From the NCBI GenBank assembly GCA_010645155.1, contig CM021322.1, positions 12,430,397 through 12,494,396 of the forward strand: a DNA stretch of 64,000 bases, in the 5' to 3' direction. The notes beneath the pieces were generated by a model that saw only the letters and a program-made list of their open reading frames with translations, ran no database searches and was not told where the DNA came from. Within the stretch, counting starts at the first letter, position 1. Each line of letters begins with the position of its first letter. Shown here in pieces: positions 45,211-57,150 of the stretch. Source of the stretch: Tigriopus japonicus. Its lineage: Eukaryota; Arthropoda; Copepoda; Harpacticoida; Harpacticidae. The translations under genes were made by a program, and so were the position numbers.

Positions 45211-47243
45211 CAGGGATAACCTATATAATAGTATAAATACTGGATACGAACTCGCGGAATTTCCTAGCTCGCAACCTCACACGGATGAGGCCGAGAGTTC
45301 GTAAGTAAACAAGAAGTACAAACGGCCATGTTGGGAGTGGAAAATCAAACGGAAATCGACCAAGAGTCCTAAAGATAGTGCGCCAATCGGGGTTTTCTGT
45401 GTTTCAAGCGGGTCCAGCCAAGTCCTAGCCTTGGTAAAGGTCAACCCCACGCCCCAAAATCAGTCTGATGTGGGTGTTTTGAAGACATTAAGTTCAGCCA
45501 AGAACGAGTTAATGAAATAGTGAATGAATGAATGACCACATCATGGAGTGCGAGTGAACCCCCCACAAGGTGTCTTTTCTACAAGATGACGATCAAAGTG
45601 ATCAAATGAAGTCTGATGATGACTAGGTTACCGGCTACAACCTTCGGAAGTTATAGACCTAACTACAGCAAAAAGAACGAATATGGACCAGAATCTGAGC
45701 CCAAATTCCTCTTTTGCGCAAAAGGATTAAGAAGAAACTTTCCCACGGACCAAAACGGGAAGTTTCTTTATGCTCATCCATTGAACAACTTAAGAATATC
45801 TTACCATTCCTTGAATTATCAACAACAAAATAGCGGGGTTTTCCGAGCTTATCTATTATCCGATTTGAACGTCTTATTAATATCTTTGAACTTACAGTTG
45901 AACCCATCCATGTGTTATCCTGAACTTAACTAACACATGCCAAACTTTGTATGAAATCAAGTTTGTTTTAGGTTGTGTCACCTTGGCATTGTTCTATAAA
46001 TGATGGTCCATCCTCAAATTTCTTTTATTATATGGTTGTGTCTTTTAGTTCAGGATAATTCAAGGACAGGTAAGATATTCTTAGGTTGTTCAAGTTGTCT
46101 AATGGATGAGCGTGATAAAAATCCCCGTTTTGATCCGGAGGAGAGTTTGTGGGGTAAATTTGGTTCCTTTCCAAGAGGAATCTGCGTTCGCATTAAGGTC
46201 CACATGGAACAAAGAAAGAAGAAGTCCTCAGTGTCAAGAATTCGATCAAATGAAGAACAAATTAAGATGACTTCGAAACATATCAGGTGTGGCTACTAGC
46301 AATGGATGGGCTCAATATTTTGATTTGCCTTTTGACTCAGTCAGCCCAAATTGGTGATCTGACAGTCTAACCCGGATTACATGGACCCTCTCAAAGTCTT
46401 GAGAATGAAATGCTCCCACCAAGATTGAATTGTGTGGATTTTTGACTCAATTTGATTGGTTATTCCTGGACAAAGGGATCTAAGAACTAAGAAGATCAAT
46501 GAAACCCTATCAAGCACGTAGAGCCTATCCCTGCAATGAAAAGACATGATCCTCTGGTCCTGAAGGACCCTTAGCCCCAGTCCTGCGTGGTCCTGACCTT
46601 CTTGAGCCCCAAGACTTGAAACATTTTCAATCAAATCCACAATCCAGGATTTAATTCTCATGTTTTTCACTTATTTTGTCTCAAGGACGTCGTGATTGCC
46701 TTTGTTCCAATTCCAATCAGGATCAGATGGCTGATCTGATCCAGAACCGTCAAAAGATCCATTCAATAGTTATAGCCAACAACATCTCCGACTTGGACTC
46801 CATCTTGTTTCAAAATGAGACTATTCTCATTCCTTCATTTTCCTATAGAAATGGTTCCTGCGTCGTGGAGGTGCTGATGAGGATGGGAGAGGAGTAACCC
46901 TCCAGATATCACCACAGATACTTCTATTTAGCATTATTTCACAAAAGTTGGACTATTGGGTGAAGCAAGATTCCATCTATGTATTTTCCTGATTGTTAAG
47001 AGGACTAAAATCCTTTGGAGAGCTGAATGTCAAAAGTTCATGAGACGAGTAAAAGGAGTGCTGGGACCTCTAAAATCAAGGTAAAGAACAATTAGTCAAT
47101 AAATATTAACACAAAAAGTTAACCTGAATGCTTTCAAGATGCATGTTCAACAGTTTTACTCGTTAATAAGGAATAAATGACATTGTGTCAAAATATGGCC
47201 TCGGCCTCATACCATTTTTTCAAAAATCGGAGTTCGTGTCCAC
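45211..47243 (+). repeat. Duplicated segment, copy B (partner 246-1258)
   Basis: Matches copy A in the blocks given there. It contains two opposed copies of a peptide-coding block: DNSRTGKIFLGCS (plus strand, about 46054-46160) and DNSRNGKIFLSCSMDE (minus strand, about 45700-45830). Copy A contains a third. The block ends next to the second copy of the 19.4-kb repeat. Confidence 0.75.
46727..46897 (+). CDS. Small conserved frame of unknown function, copy B
   Basis: 56 codons, ATG to TAA, aligned end to end with 674-844 without indels. An AG resembling an acceptor (TTCCAATCAG) lies just upstream of the ATG. No family recognised, and it may be an exon of a duplicated gene fragment. Confidence 0.3.
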   Translation: MADLIQNRQKIHSIVIANNISDLDSILFQNETILIPSFSYRNGSCVVEVLMRMGEE

Positions 47244-47261
47244 CCCTTTCAGGGGTTCCTG

Positions 47262-48001
47262 TACAGGACTAATTTCAGAGCAGTGTCTATGACGTCATCA
47301 ATCCACCTTGCGTTGGATCATCACTGATCCGTCATTAATTCTAGGTTGAGAGAAGTTCACTATTCATTTGCGAGGAAAAGAGAATTCAGTCAGGGACGCC
47401 ACTCAAACATGTTATTACAATCTATTCATTTCTTTTCATAAGCAAAGCTCATTACATTGGATTTTGAAAAAGGATTTGAAACTTTGAAGTTATTGAAAGA
47501 TTTACGTGAATCAATAATCTATTATAATATTGTTTCTTTTGCCCATGGCAACCCTGGTTTAGTTTGAGAATTCTCCATGTGGTGTCAGTGTTTGTTCGTT
47601 TGACAGGGTGACCACTTGAACAAGAGGTTCAATGAGAGGGGCAACATTTCTTATCTTCTTTAAAACAAAAAGAACACAATTTCTGTCTTCTTTTAACTCA
47701 ATATTTTAAGCCAGTTTTTGACAATGGTCTTTGAACTATTTTTGGAGAGGGTTGTTCAATGTTGGATAGAAGTGGTCAATTTAGGTTATGAACCAACCCT
47801 AATCAATTTGGTCACCTTGCGAACCGTGCGACCATTGTGAATTGAGCTTCGAAAAAGATGTCACGCTAAAAATCTGGTTATCTTGCCATCTCCAAGTGTC
47901 ACATTCTAGTGTTTTAGTGCACAAAGAAATCCAGTCGTGCTGATTGAGAAAGAAAATTTGGATGGATCGTGTGTGGCCCTTCAAAGAAAAAGAGAGCTTG
48001 A
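47262..48001 (+). repeat. Dispersed repeat, copy 2 (partner 19432-20192)
   Basis: Direct copy of 19432-20192. The block 47666-47685 is the exact reverse complement of 19836-19855, while flanks remain collinear. Confidence 0.9.
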
Positions 48002-49040
48002 GCTCGTCGGAACTCGGGTAATATTCTGGCAACCTGTGGTCAGATATATGTGAAAATTGTCCTCCAAAAAAGGCGAGTTTCTCGCATGTATTGATATCCG
48101 TGGTATAAAGATAACAAAATGATTCAAATAAAAAAGGACCAAAGAATGATTATAATCGCTAATAAAGACTAATTAAAATGTACGTGTAATTACAATCGAA
48201 TCTCGATAAAAGCAATCTCGCCAAAATTTTACTTCATAAGAATTCTCGATATAAAAATTTTCCAATTTTCCTTAATCTCTATTTAAAAAATATTCTCAAA
48301 GTTTTTGGCCAATTTTTCTTCCTTAAATTGGTCACAGCGCAAAACAAATAAAAAAAACGAAGCATTTTCAAAAGGATCGGTGCAGTGCTTCCATATTGCG
48401 CAATACTTTTGCGCAAATCTTGCGCTTTTGGGGGTCCCGTTTGCGCACTTTGTTGGGCTCTTGCGCCTTGCATTTTTCAATGTTGAGTCAAAAAAAGAAC
48501 GAAAAATTACATTTTGAACCCTAAAAATTGTCCAAAATGCCACGCAACAAGAACTATTTTGCAGACTATTTTAAGTTAAAAAATTATTTATCGACAATTA
48601 TCAAAAATAATATAAGCACATATTAGTTTCACCAACAAATCTGCAATGTTTGAGAGTAAAACAATTTTCTGTGTCTGCCAAAGCTAAATCGAAGGGAAAA
48701 TCAGCAACCCAAGGAAGTGTCTTGTCATCCCAAGAAAGTCTCTCAAATGTGAGGTAATATAAGGTCAAACTGAGACTGGAAGATTTGCAGTTGAGATAAT
48801 CCCAAAACATTGCAAAACATTTCATCAGCATGAAAGCCTGGAAAGCTCAATTTTTTTAAAAAGATGTTTGTCCCCGTAAAGGTTTAATAATGTAACAATC
48901 ATGAGGCCAAAATTGTACTTTTTTCTTTCATTTTTTGTGTCAAACTGAGATTGAAACAAGGTCTTAAGCTTTGTAATGGAGATATAAATGCATGCTCTTG
49001 TAATGTCAATTTGAGTGTTTTCATGACTATTTTTTAAAAG

Positions 49041-51196
49041 AGAGATGGGTCCTCTTCAGTTAAGGCGAGGAAAAGAGGACCCAAGACCCCTTGGTTCAGC
49101 TCATACCATCGAGAGTTGAGGGGTCAAATGCTCCAAAAATTGCGAAGTGCCAAGACGAGCCAATCACCAGAGACTTGGGAGCAATATGCCATTGCAAGAA
49201 TTGCGAATCATAAGTCTCTGAGGAGCGCCGAGTCGGCCCACCAAAGACGAGAAGTGGAGAACTTGCTCTCTTCATCGGCTTCGTCCAGGATGGCGGGCTT
49301 GTACGAACGTGCAGAAAAGCCTGCTGTCAACTCGGAGATTCCCGTGAGCAAATTCCTCCTCCATTGCAAAAACTGTTTTCATCTTCATCAGAAACAGTGG
49401 TGAAGGAGGTCCAGGGCTGCTTGGAAGAACACCATCCCCTTTTAAAAGCCCTTCACGGAATCCGAGATGGACACAGCCTTCCAAAAGATGAAGAGCAAAG
49501 CCCCATCGACATCAGGGGTTTCTCCCTTCCAACTTGCACTTCTCCGGGCCCAAATCCAACCACTTCTCCAAGAACTATTCAGCCACACCCTCCAAACATC
49601 TTTCTTCCCACCAGACTGGATGGAGTCAACTATCATCTTCATCCATAAGAAGGGGCCCAAGGACATTCCAGACAATCATCGGACCATTGCCTTGGAAAAC
49701 CCCTTCTTGAAGATGATTTCCACCCTGCTAGCTGCTCTCTTCTCCGGATTGGCAGAGGACAGGAATCTCCTTCCCGAGTTCCAATTCGGTTTCCGGAGAA
49801 GCCGTTCGACCACCTCGGCAGCCACTCTCCTCTACAAAATTGTGCACGCAAACATCAGCACAAAGAGGAGAGTTTACGGATGCTTTGTCGATTTCTCCAA
49901 AGCATTTGACAGGGTGGACCGAACGTGGTTATTCTCCAAACTCCCAACTATGGGGAATTCCGCGTTTAATATGTGTCGTGCTTGCGGACATCTACGCGGG
50001 ACTCAGATGCTCCATTTGATCTGGTGAGGACCTATCCCCCTGCTACTTCACATTCATCGGCCTCCCGCAGGGGGATCCACTATCGCCAATTCTCTTCAAC
50101 CTCTATGTATCCGACCTTCCCGAAGCCCTTTCTCACAAGGGCCCCATCATCAATAACAATAGAATTTAATATCTACAATATGCAGACGACCTGGTTCTCT
50201 TGGCTGATTCAGCCGTGGAATTGTAAAATGCCATCAATGCTCTCCACGGTTATTGCCAAGAGAACGGCCTTCAAGGCAACGCCATCAAAACAAAGGCCAT
50301 GGTGTTCCATAAAGGTCGTCTGCCATCCACCTCCTTCCGTATCAACAATAGTCGATTGAAATGGTCAAGTTTTTCAACTATGTCGGTTTCACCTTCACCA
50401 CCCAACTCTCCCTCACCAAGCACCTCAACCTCGCAATAACCTAGGCCAGGGCCAGGAACAGTTACATCTACAATAGACTACCAATCAAGAACCCTTCCAA
50501 TAGTTCTTCAGCTCTTCCGGACTTTCATCACCCCCATCTTTGTCTACGGCCTTCACCTCTGGCTCCCAAACTCCGCCCAATCCGCCCTCAAATCCGCCGA
50601 TGCCACCTACACCAGATTCCTCAAGTGATACCTCAGCGTACCCCAATATGCCAATAATTCATGGACGCATTTTCTATGCCAAACCGAGCCCTTCACCACC
50701 AGGTTGGCAAGGTTGGTGTCCAACAGTGTTAGGAACCTGACCTTTCCGAAGGTGATGTCCGGACATTTGCTCTCCTTCCCGGTCAAGGACTTGACAACAC
50801 CCTATTGTCCTTAGCCCGACATCCCTTCGGAATATTGGCAGTCACGCACCTTTGTCCGACTTCCTGCCCCATTCCATCAACGACGGGAACTGACAAAGGA
50901 TCTGTTCAATCTGACCCACTCCCTCTACTGCAATAACCAAGATTTTCATCATCTACCTCTACCCAACTGTATCTGTACTGTCTGTCAATGCCCGCTTCAT
51001 TTCTTCCATGGGCACTGAAACGCATTCTAATCAACTCATCTGTGATATCACAATTTTTCTCATCTATTTATACGTTTTAACCATTGACATTGTCCTTTAA
51101 TCATGTATATGACCATACATGAATATTTTTTAAATTTATTTCTATACCTCTTTTTGACATGCCTGACATGACCAAGAGTCACAATAAACATTGTTC
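49041..51196 (+). mobile_element. APE-type LINE, copy 2, 5'-truncated, plus strand
   Basis: Same family as 36712-40230. It is flanked by the 8-bp duplication TTTAAAAG (49033-49040 and 51197-51204), and the uninterrupted site is at 59528-59545. The reverse transcriptase is readable: GPKDIPDNHRTIALENPF, FRRSRSTTSAATLL, CFVDFSKAFDRVDR (about 49870-49920), then after frameshifts a QYADDLVLLADS block near 50170. The endonuclease is missing. The 3' end is CACAATAAACATTGTTC without a poly(A) tail. Confidence 0.9.
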
Positions 51197-51614
51197 TTTA
51201 AAAGTTAAGTTTTTTTGTCATTATCAGATTTTTTTGTTATAAAAGTAAGTTTATAAGGTTACACGAAGGTGAGGTAAACTCCTCTAGTAGTTTCCAGTAT
51301 TTTTCATAGTTTCTTCAGGAAAGTTTCTTAAGTCTCAATATAGGAAAAATCTATATATTGTAGGGATCTCAAGATTCGCTAGCTGGGAAGTGATAGACTT
51401 GATTGTATTTCAGGACGAGGCATAGCTATGTATAAGAGGATGGATGTCCCTTGCCAGGACGCTCCATATGTAGGGATCTCAAGATCCACTTGCTAGGGAG
51501 TTGTATGAACAGAGTTTAGTGGTAGATTGGATTATGTATTTAGGGAAATCAAAAGTACAGCTATATACGTATATTGTAGAGGGGATGCCCCTCACAGGGC
51601 ACTACATATACCCT

Positions 51615-51632
51615 TGGTGACCCTGACGTGAT
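51615..51632 (+). promoter_or_regulatory. Putative primer binding site, tRNA-Trp type
   Basis: TGGTGACCCTGACGTGAT starts 8 bp after the LTR-like unit. It differs by one base from TGGTGACCCCGACGTGA, which is complementary to the 3' end of tRNA-Trp and is the primer site reported for CsRn1-type gypsy elements. Confidence 0.65.
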
Positions 51633-52317
51633 CATATTCAAGTCCTACGATTTTAATGGCAACTTGCCATGTGGATTCCACACCTTCACACCTCTCTTCG
51701 GCCCCTCACATCTGGAACAGCAACACGGCAACTAGCCTCATCCAACCAGACACTCGCTAGCGGCAACTAGCCCTCCAGTCTCCCCTCTTCGGCTGCCGCA
51801 TCTAGGCAAGGCCCGGTGGTGGTCCAGTCAGGCGAGCCTCATATGGCCCAGACTAACTACCCATCTACAATTTTGGTTCCAGGTCCCTCCTACGTTCATC
51901 TTCCTACGTTCTACCTCTACGCTATTGGCAACCCGCCTTTCAATCCTCCAGATTCGCGCACGGCAACTAGCCTCAGTCCACCTGGACTCGCACACTTTGG
52001 CAACCCGCCTCCAATCTGGAGTGCAATATCCCTAGGATTCGGTACCTCACCACACCCTTGGGACTCCGCGCACGGCAACCCGCCTTGGTTCAACCGGACT
52101 CATGCCACCCACTTGTCCATAGCACCTCCATGACCGCCTCATCTAGGCTGAGCCCATGTGGTCCAGTCAGGTGAGCTGCGAACAGCCCTGATTGGCAACA
52201 ACCTATGATCTTGGCATAAATCGCCCCTCTTCTACGTTCCACGCATCTTGTTCCTCTATGATGGGTCCCTCCTCTCAACGTGCCACTCTTGGCAACACGC
52301 TATTGTGTACCCTGAGC

Positions 52318-53608
52318 TAGGGATGGGTGACACCGGCAATTTTGACCTCGACACCGACACCGACGTCAAAGTTTCCCATCAACACCGTGGTGTCGACACC
52401 GCTGGTGTCGACGCCGACACCGACACCAAGAACGACACCGACACCAGTAATTCATGTTAGAATTTGGGGTTTAAAAATCATCATCCTAAGTTTTATCAAA
52501 TACATAATAAGTTCCAACCTTTTTTGGTGGCCCTTAACCTCAAATGAAGGGTAAGCAACATAACTTTCCCGTTTGGAATTTTTTACAAGTAGGGTCCAGA
52601 ATTATATTTTTTCGTAGTATTTCCCAAACTTTTCTAATATTTTGGTTGTTTAAAGGAAAAAATCTATTGGGAAAATTGAAATTTCTATTGTTAAATCCGG
52701 TTTGTGTCAAGTGTGCCTCCAACAAGTACGCACACAAAAAAGCCAAATAATGGCTTAGTATTAAATATTTATGAATATATGGCTCTTTTTCCAAATATTT
52801 GGTTTCTTTTGAAGAAAATGAGCATCAAATACTTTGCCACTTTTTGGCAAATGTTTTTCTGGGACCTGCTTATGACATTGCGGAAATTAAATGGCTTGAA
52901 ATGGTTTCATAGTTTTTTTGAGGTAGAAAAGCCATTTAAGAAATGACAAACGCTTTGGAGACCCATGGTGATGTTGAGTATCAAAAGTTTATTCGTCTGC
53001 TTAATCAAGATGTCCTTGGCTTAATGCATGAGCAAAATTTTTATTCAAATTCCCCAAAAACATAATTGAATGTAAGTGATTTAACATTTCTTTGCACTTT
53101 ATTGTTAAATTTCCTTATGGACAATGTTATCTGCAATATTGTCATTTTAGGTACCTAGACATTTAAATTTCATTGAACTTAATTATCAAATTGTGCTTTA
53201 TAAGTTTTATTCAAGTGTTACTGAAATATGAAAGGAGAAAGATCCATTTTTCTAGGCCAATTATGATGTTTGTATTCCCTATGACAAGGTCAGTTGAAAT
53301 TTGTACTTCAAGACATTCATCACGGAGATCAGTCTGGACAGACCCAGACATTCTTCACAAAAGTCAAAATAAATTGTAGGTAAACTTAAATTGGAGAGAG
53401 GGGAAAATAGGTTTACATTTCACAATACCCTGATTTGCAAGCCTTTCAATGTAATTTTTGCGCGATTTGCGGAACTTTCGGAAAAAAACTCACGAAACCT
53501 TAAAACGTCGACACCGGAAACCTGGTGTCGACACTGACACCGAAATCCAAAAAAGCCGGTGTCGGTGTCGACACCTCGACACCGACACCGGCTTCTCGCC
53601 CACTCCTA
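52318..53608. mobile_element. hAT-like MITE with ACACCG arrays
   Basis: Ends TAGGGATGGGTGA and the inverted TCGCCCACTCCTA, flanked by CCCTGAGC (52310-52317) and CCTTGAGC (53609-53616), 7 of 8 matching. Both ends hold many copies of GACACC/GGTGTCG (52331-52446 and 53508-53592). It lies inside the inverted-LTR composite. Non-coding. Confidence 0.85.
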
Positions 53609-53965
53609 CCTTGAGCTCCACAACTCGACACCACCCTTCCTTTCACCCTTGCCTCCTTTTTACCAGCCATCCTCCTTTTCACCACCCTGTGCCTCCTACA
53701 CTACCAAGTACACGCCACCGCTTTCCCAGATCACCTCCTCGCCACCTCTTCTCGCACCTTACCTCCTAACTTGCTCCACTACCAGCGTCCCCGTGAGGGG
53801 CATCCCCTCTACCATATATATATTGTTGTTCTTTCGCTAAATACATAATCTAGTCTACCACTAGACTCTGGTCTTACCACTTCCCAGCTCGCAGATCTTG
53901 AGATCCCTACAATAAAGCAACATTTTGCCGCTGACAGAAAAGTTGCTTAACATGAGATTCGACTG

Positions 53966-54696
53966 TATAACTAAACATCTACACGTGAAAAAAGAATAAA
54001 AACAAATTCCTTTAGTTCTGAAAAACCTGAAAAAGGCAGAAAAGTGACTTGAAAAAAACTTTAAAAATGATGATATAGGATTAAAGAGAAAGAGTACAAC
54101 TAATACAGTAATAGAAAAAAACTATTAAGAGAAATAAGGGAAAGGCTATTATCATATGGTTATTATTATTATTATCATATTATGATATAGTTATATATTA
54201 ATACTAATGGGTTGTGGATTATTTAAATGTAACCATAGATAAGAAACATTAACATTAAAAATTTTGAGTCCTGTAATGGGAGTGAATCTAATAATAATGC
54301 CAGTCTTGCCATAGTAGGTATGGGTTGTGTGCAGATGATTGTAATGGGAGCAAATCTAACAATACTGCCATTCTTGCCATAGTAGGTATGGGTTGTGTGC
54401 AGATGACTTGAAACAAACTCAAAAGAGAAAATTTCGGCGTTACCTTTAAGTTTTGGTCTGAAAAGGTTGCTATGTCTCCTAAGCCACAAAACGCATTAAG
54501 AAAAGGTTGCGTTAGCGCCAGCCGTCCAGAAGTTCCGTGGTCTATTCTTGGATCCACATGACCGCCACGCTACACAACACTAAGTCCAAATTTAAATGCC
54601 TTTCAAATGTTTGCATATGATTTAAGTTTTGCTTGAATAATGTAATATGTTTGATGTTATCTAAAGGAAGGCCTTCAATATAAAATATTTTGGCCG
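53966..54696. other. Intronic sequence with a 68-bp duplication
   Basis: Two direct copies of about 68 bp (54272-54339 and 54340-54407) contain CCATAGTAGGTATGGGTTGT. No gene recognised. Confidence 0.6.
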
Positions 54697-54704
54697 CTCT
54701 GTTT

Positions 54705-56163
54705 TAGAGCTGTGCATCGGATCCGAAAAGTCAGATCCGAATCCGATCGGATTTGGATTCGTTCGCATTGACGCAAGAATTTTCGGATTCGGATTCGTTC
54801 GGATTTTAGCGCGAATTTTTGGATTCGGATTCGTTCGGATTTTAGCGCTAATTTTCGGATTCGGATTCGTTCGGATTTTAGCGCGAATTTTTCGGATTCG
54901 GATTCGTTCGGATTCGCCAAAACCTGTCGGGTCCGGATTCGGATTCGGATTTGCGAAATATTTTTCAGATCCGACATAATCCGAAACCATTCCGAATTTT
55001 TCATTTTACTTTTTTACTTCATTTCACAATATTTTCATTATGAGACCTTTTTTGTTTGATGATTTAAATGCAATCTCCTGCCTTCAACTCTGAATTTTTT
55101 AATGATTCCACAAGGTATTTTAATGTTTCAGATTTTACCAATTAAATGAGAGCATTGAGATCAAATATTTCTATATTAAGAGAATCATAGAAAGGTTTTG
55201 TAGTAAAAAAAGCATCAAAAAGTTACAAAACGTCTTCTAAGCAAAACCATCCTATTTGAATAAAGTAAAATTTTTGCCAAGTATTCACCCCTGGATTACA
55301 ATTAAGTGCGTAAATATCAGCCCACTTGACACCAAACTGGCTTAAAGATAAAAATGTTTTTACCCCATTTAATTACGCAGTTTTTTCTGCATTTGACTGT
55401 TGATACGATTGTGATTTTTTGAACTAATATCCTTTCATAAACATTTGAACATATTTGGTTCATTTTGGGAAATTCTATTGTGCAAAGAGCATTCATTAAT
55501 TTGCTCTAATTGTCCTGAAATATTTTGCCAAAAAACAAGAAAATGCTTATTTTTTCCTGGAAAATGCCAAAATGTTAAAAAAATCAAGGCTAAATGTGGA
55601 AATATTAATAAAATATATTATATTCAAAATAATATGTTTTGGGCACTTCTAGTTGAAACAGTGTTGTTTTTTCCAATGTAGGCCAAAATAACAAAATAAT
55701 CAGATCTAAATCGGAATTAGCAAAAAAAAATTGTATTTGTGTCTGATTGAGCTAAAAATTTTCGGATTTTTTCGGATTATCGCCAAATTTTCGGAATTTT
55801 TTCGGATTTTTCGCCAAATTTTCGGATTTTTTTCGGATTTTTCGCCAAATTTTCGGATTTTTTTCGGATTTTTCGCCAAATTTTCGGATTTTTTTCGGAT
55901 TTTGCGCCAAATTTTCGGATTTTTTCGGATTGGGCAAAAATTTTCGGATTCGGATTCGTTCGGATTGAGTGGCAAATTTTCGGATTCGGATTTGTTCGGA
56001 TTGAGTGGCAAATTTTCGGATTCGTTCGGATTGAGTGGCAAATTTTCGGATTCGGATTCGTTCGGATTGAATGGAAGCTGTCAGATTCGGATTCGGATTC
56101 GGATGAAAGAAATCAAGTTCGGATTGGATTTTGGGGACCTTTCGAATCCGATGCACAGCTCTA
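54705..56163. mobile_element. hAT-like MITE with TCGGAT arrays (1459 bp)
   Basis: Inverted ends TAGAGCTGTGCATCGGAT and ATCCGATGCACAGCTCTA with a perfect 8-bp duplication CTCTGTTT (54697-54704 and 56164-56171). TTCGGATTCG-type repeats fill 54720-54985 and 55757-56110. The Asn/Pro/Arg-rich or Phe-rich frames across them are artefacts. It ends 61 bp before exon 2 of the channel gene. Confidence 0.93.
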
Positions 56164-56224
56164 CTCTGTTTATGAACCTAAACCATTCTTAATTACTCGC
56201 TGACTTCAATTTTGAACTTTTCAG

Positions 56225-56787
56225 GTGGATGCGAAAACTACTCTAGATTGGAATGCATTTCCATCTGTTACAATTTGTACTCTGAACAAAATCAGTTGCT
56301 CTAAAACTCTTCAAATAGACTCTCTGTTTGCAAACGTTATGAAAAAAGAAACCAAATCATATCAGAAAAGACTTTTGGAGGATCTACCCAAAATCTGTCG
56401 TCTGTTCAAAATGGCTGGGTGCTCTACCAATTGCTCTGATGGGGGTCAGTTTCAGGACATGTCCTTTGATGACCTTTATGGAAACTTGACTCGTCAGATC
56501 AAAGTTGCTATTGGGGAATCAGTGGAAACGACTTTGGTAGAGTTCAAATATAACCATATTGTTAAAAACTCTAGCGAAGATTGGATACCCTTTAATCTGC
56601 CCACGATTGCCAATTGTTTTCATTTTAATTTTTTCGGAAAAACCATGGAAGCGGGCGTGGGTGAGAAAAGCGGAATTGAGCTGGTGATTCGGCTTAATTC
56701 GGACACTGATCTAAAGGAAGGGTTTCCCGATGGAAAACATGGATCAATTTTGACCGTTCAAAGACCGTATACGTTTCCTTCTTTGAC
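56225..56787 (+). CDS. DEG/ENaC channel, exon 2 (residues 59-245 plus 2 bases)
   Basis: Begins the large extracellular domain. FPSVTICTLNKI (about residues 71-82) is the family's FPAVTIC signature after TM1. Extracellular cysteines follow (CSK, CRL, CSTNC), and a block NLPTIANCFHFNF fits the conserved G-x-C-F/Y-T-F position. The acceptor is TTTTCAG (ends 56224) and the donor GTGAGT at 56788, leaving phase 2. Translation is open throughout. Confidence 0.88.
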
Positions 56788-56858
56788 GTGAGTAACCGAC
56801 CCTTAAAACGTCAAGTTGAAACCAAAAGTTAGATGTTCAAACTTACGTTAATGAACAG

Positions 56859-57150
56859 ACTGAATCGGCTGGATTTGGAACCGGGGATGAATTATGCTAT
56901 TCCAATGATCCGTGGCTCGTGGAGTTATATGAAAAATTGCATTTCAAAGTGGCATGACACTCACGTTGAAACCTTCACGAAAGAAGCAGTGGTGCAAAAA
57001 TTCCGAAACTTTCAATATGATCAACTTACATGCAAAAGTTATTGTCAATTGGAGAGCATCTACAAAAAGTGTGGATGTATTTCAACACCTCATGAGAACC
57101 CAGACACTCGTCAAGAAGCATTTTTGGAAGCTAATGGAACTCTACCGAGG
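56859..57150 (+). CDS. DEG/ENaC channel, exon 3 (residues 246-343)
   Basis: Continues the extracellular domain with LDLEPGMNYAI, then the Cys-rich region CKSYCQLESIYKKCGC typical of the family. The acceptor chosen (AG at 56857-56858) restores phase after the 71-bp intron 2 (56788-56858). An earlier AG at 56831-56832 would give an early stop in the required phase. The donor is GTAATC after ACCGAGG (57150), phase 0. Confidence 0.83.

Larger units (their letters stand above)
51359..53911. mobile_element. Composite of inverted LTR-like sequences with a tRNA-Trp-type primer site
   Basis: Begins TGTAGGGATCTCAAGAT and ends with the inverted counterpart ATCTTGAGATCCCTACA. An LTR-like unit (51469-51606, TGTAG...CTACA with a TATA-like stretch) is preceded by a partial tandem copy (51359-51468). 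An inverted copy forms the right end (about 53770-53911). The interior (51640-52310) is rich in CGGCAACTAGCC/GGCAACCCGCC motifs and has no gag or pol. The insertion point is confirmed by the uninterrupted relative near 59685; the duplicated bases are about ATA(T/A). Confidence 0.65.
48193..53965. mobile_element. pogo/Tc1-like MITE, copy A, split by two insertions
   Basis: The left end CAATCGAATCTCGATAA follows TA, and the right end AGATTCGACTG precedes TA, giving imperfect inverted ends with a TA target duplication as in Tc1/mariner/pogo elements. Host segments 48193-49040, 51205-51358 and 53912-53965 align with 59086-59738, which lacks the insertions. Native length is about 1.05 kb, with no transposase frame. 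Confidence 0.72.
36460..56224 (+). other. Intron 1 of the channel gene, 19.8 kb of nested transposons
   Basis: GT (36460) to AG (56224). It contains two LINE copies in opposite orientation, a SINE, several hAT-like MITEs, a pogo-like MITE, inverted LTRs and a foldback, each listed separately. No other host gene is recognised inside it. Confidence 0.75.

Noticed and set aside
54661..56192. Long Asn/Pro/Glu/Arg- or Phe-rich ORFs (109-153 codons)
   Set aside because: Translations of the TCGGAT repeat in different frames.
56833..56858. Alternative exon 3 start at 56833 (ATGTTCAAACTT)
   Set aside because: The phase required by the GTGAGT donor at 56788 gives a stop within six codons. The AG at 56857-56858 restores the frame.
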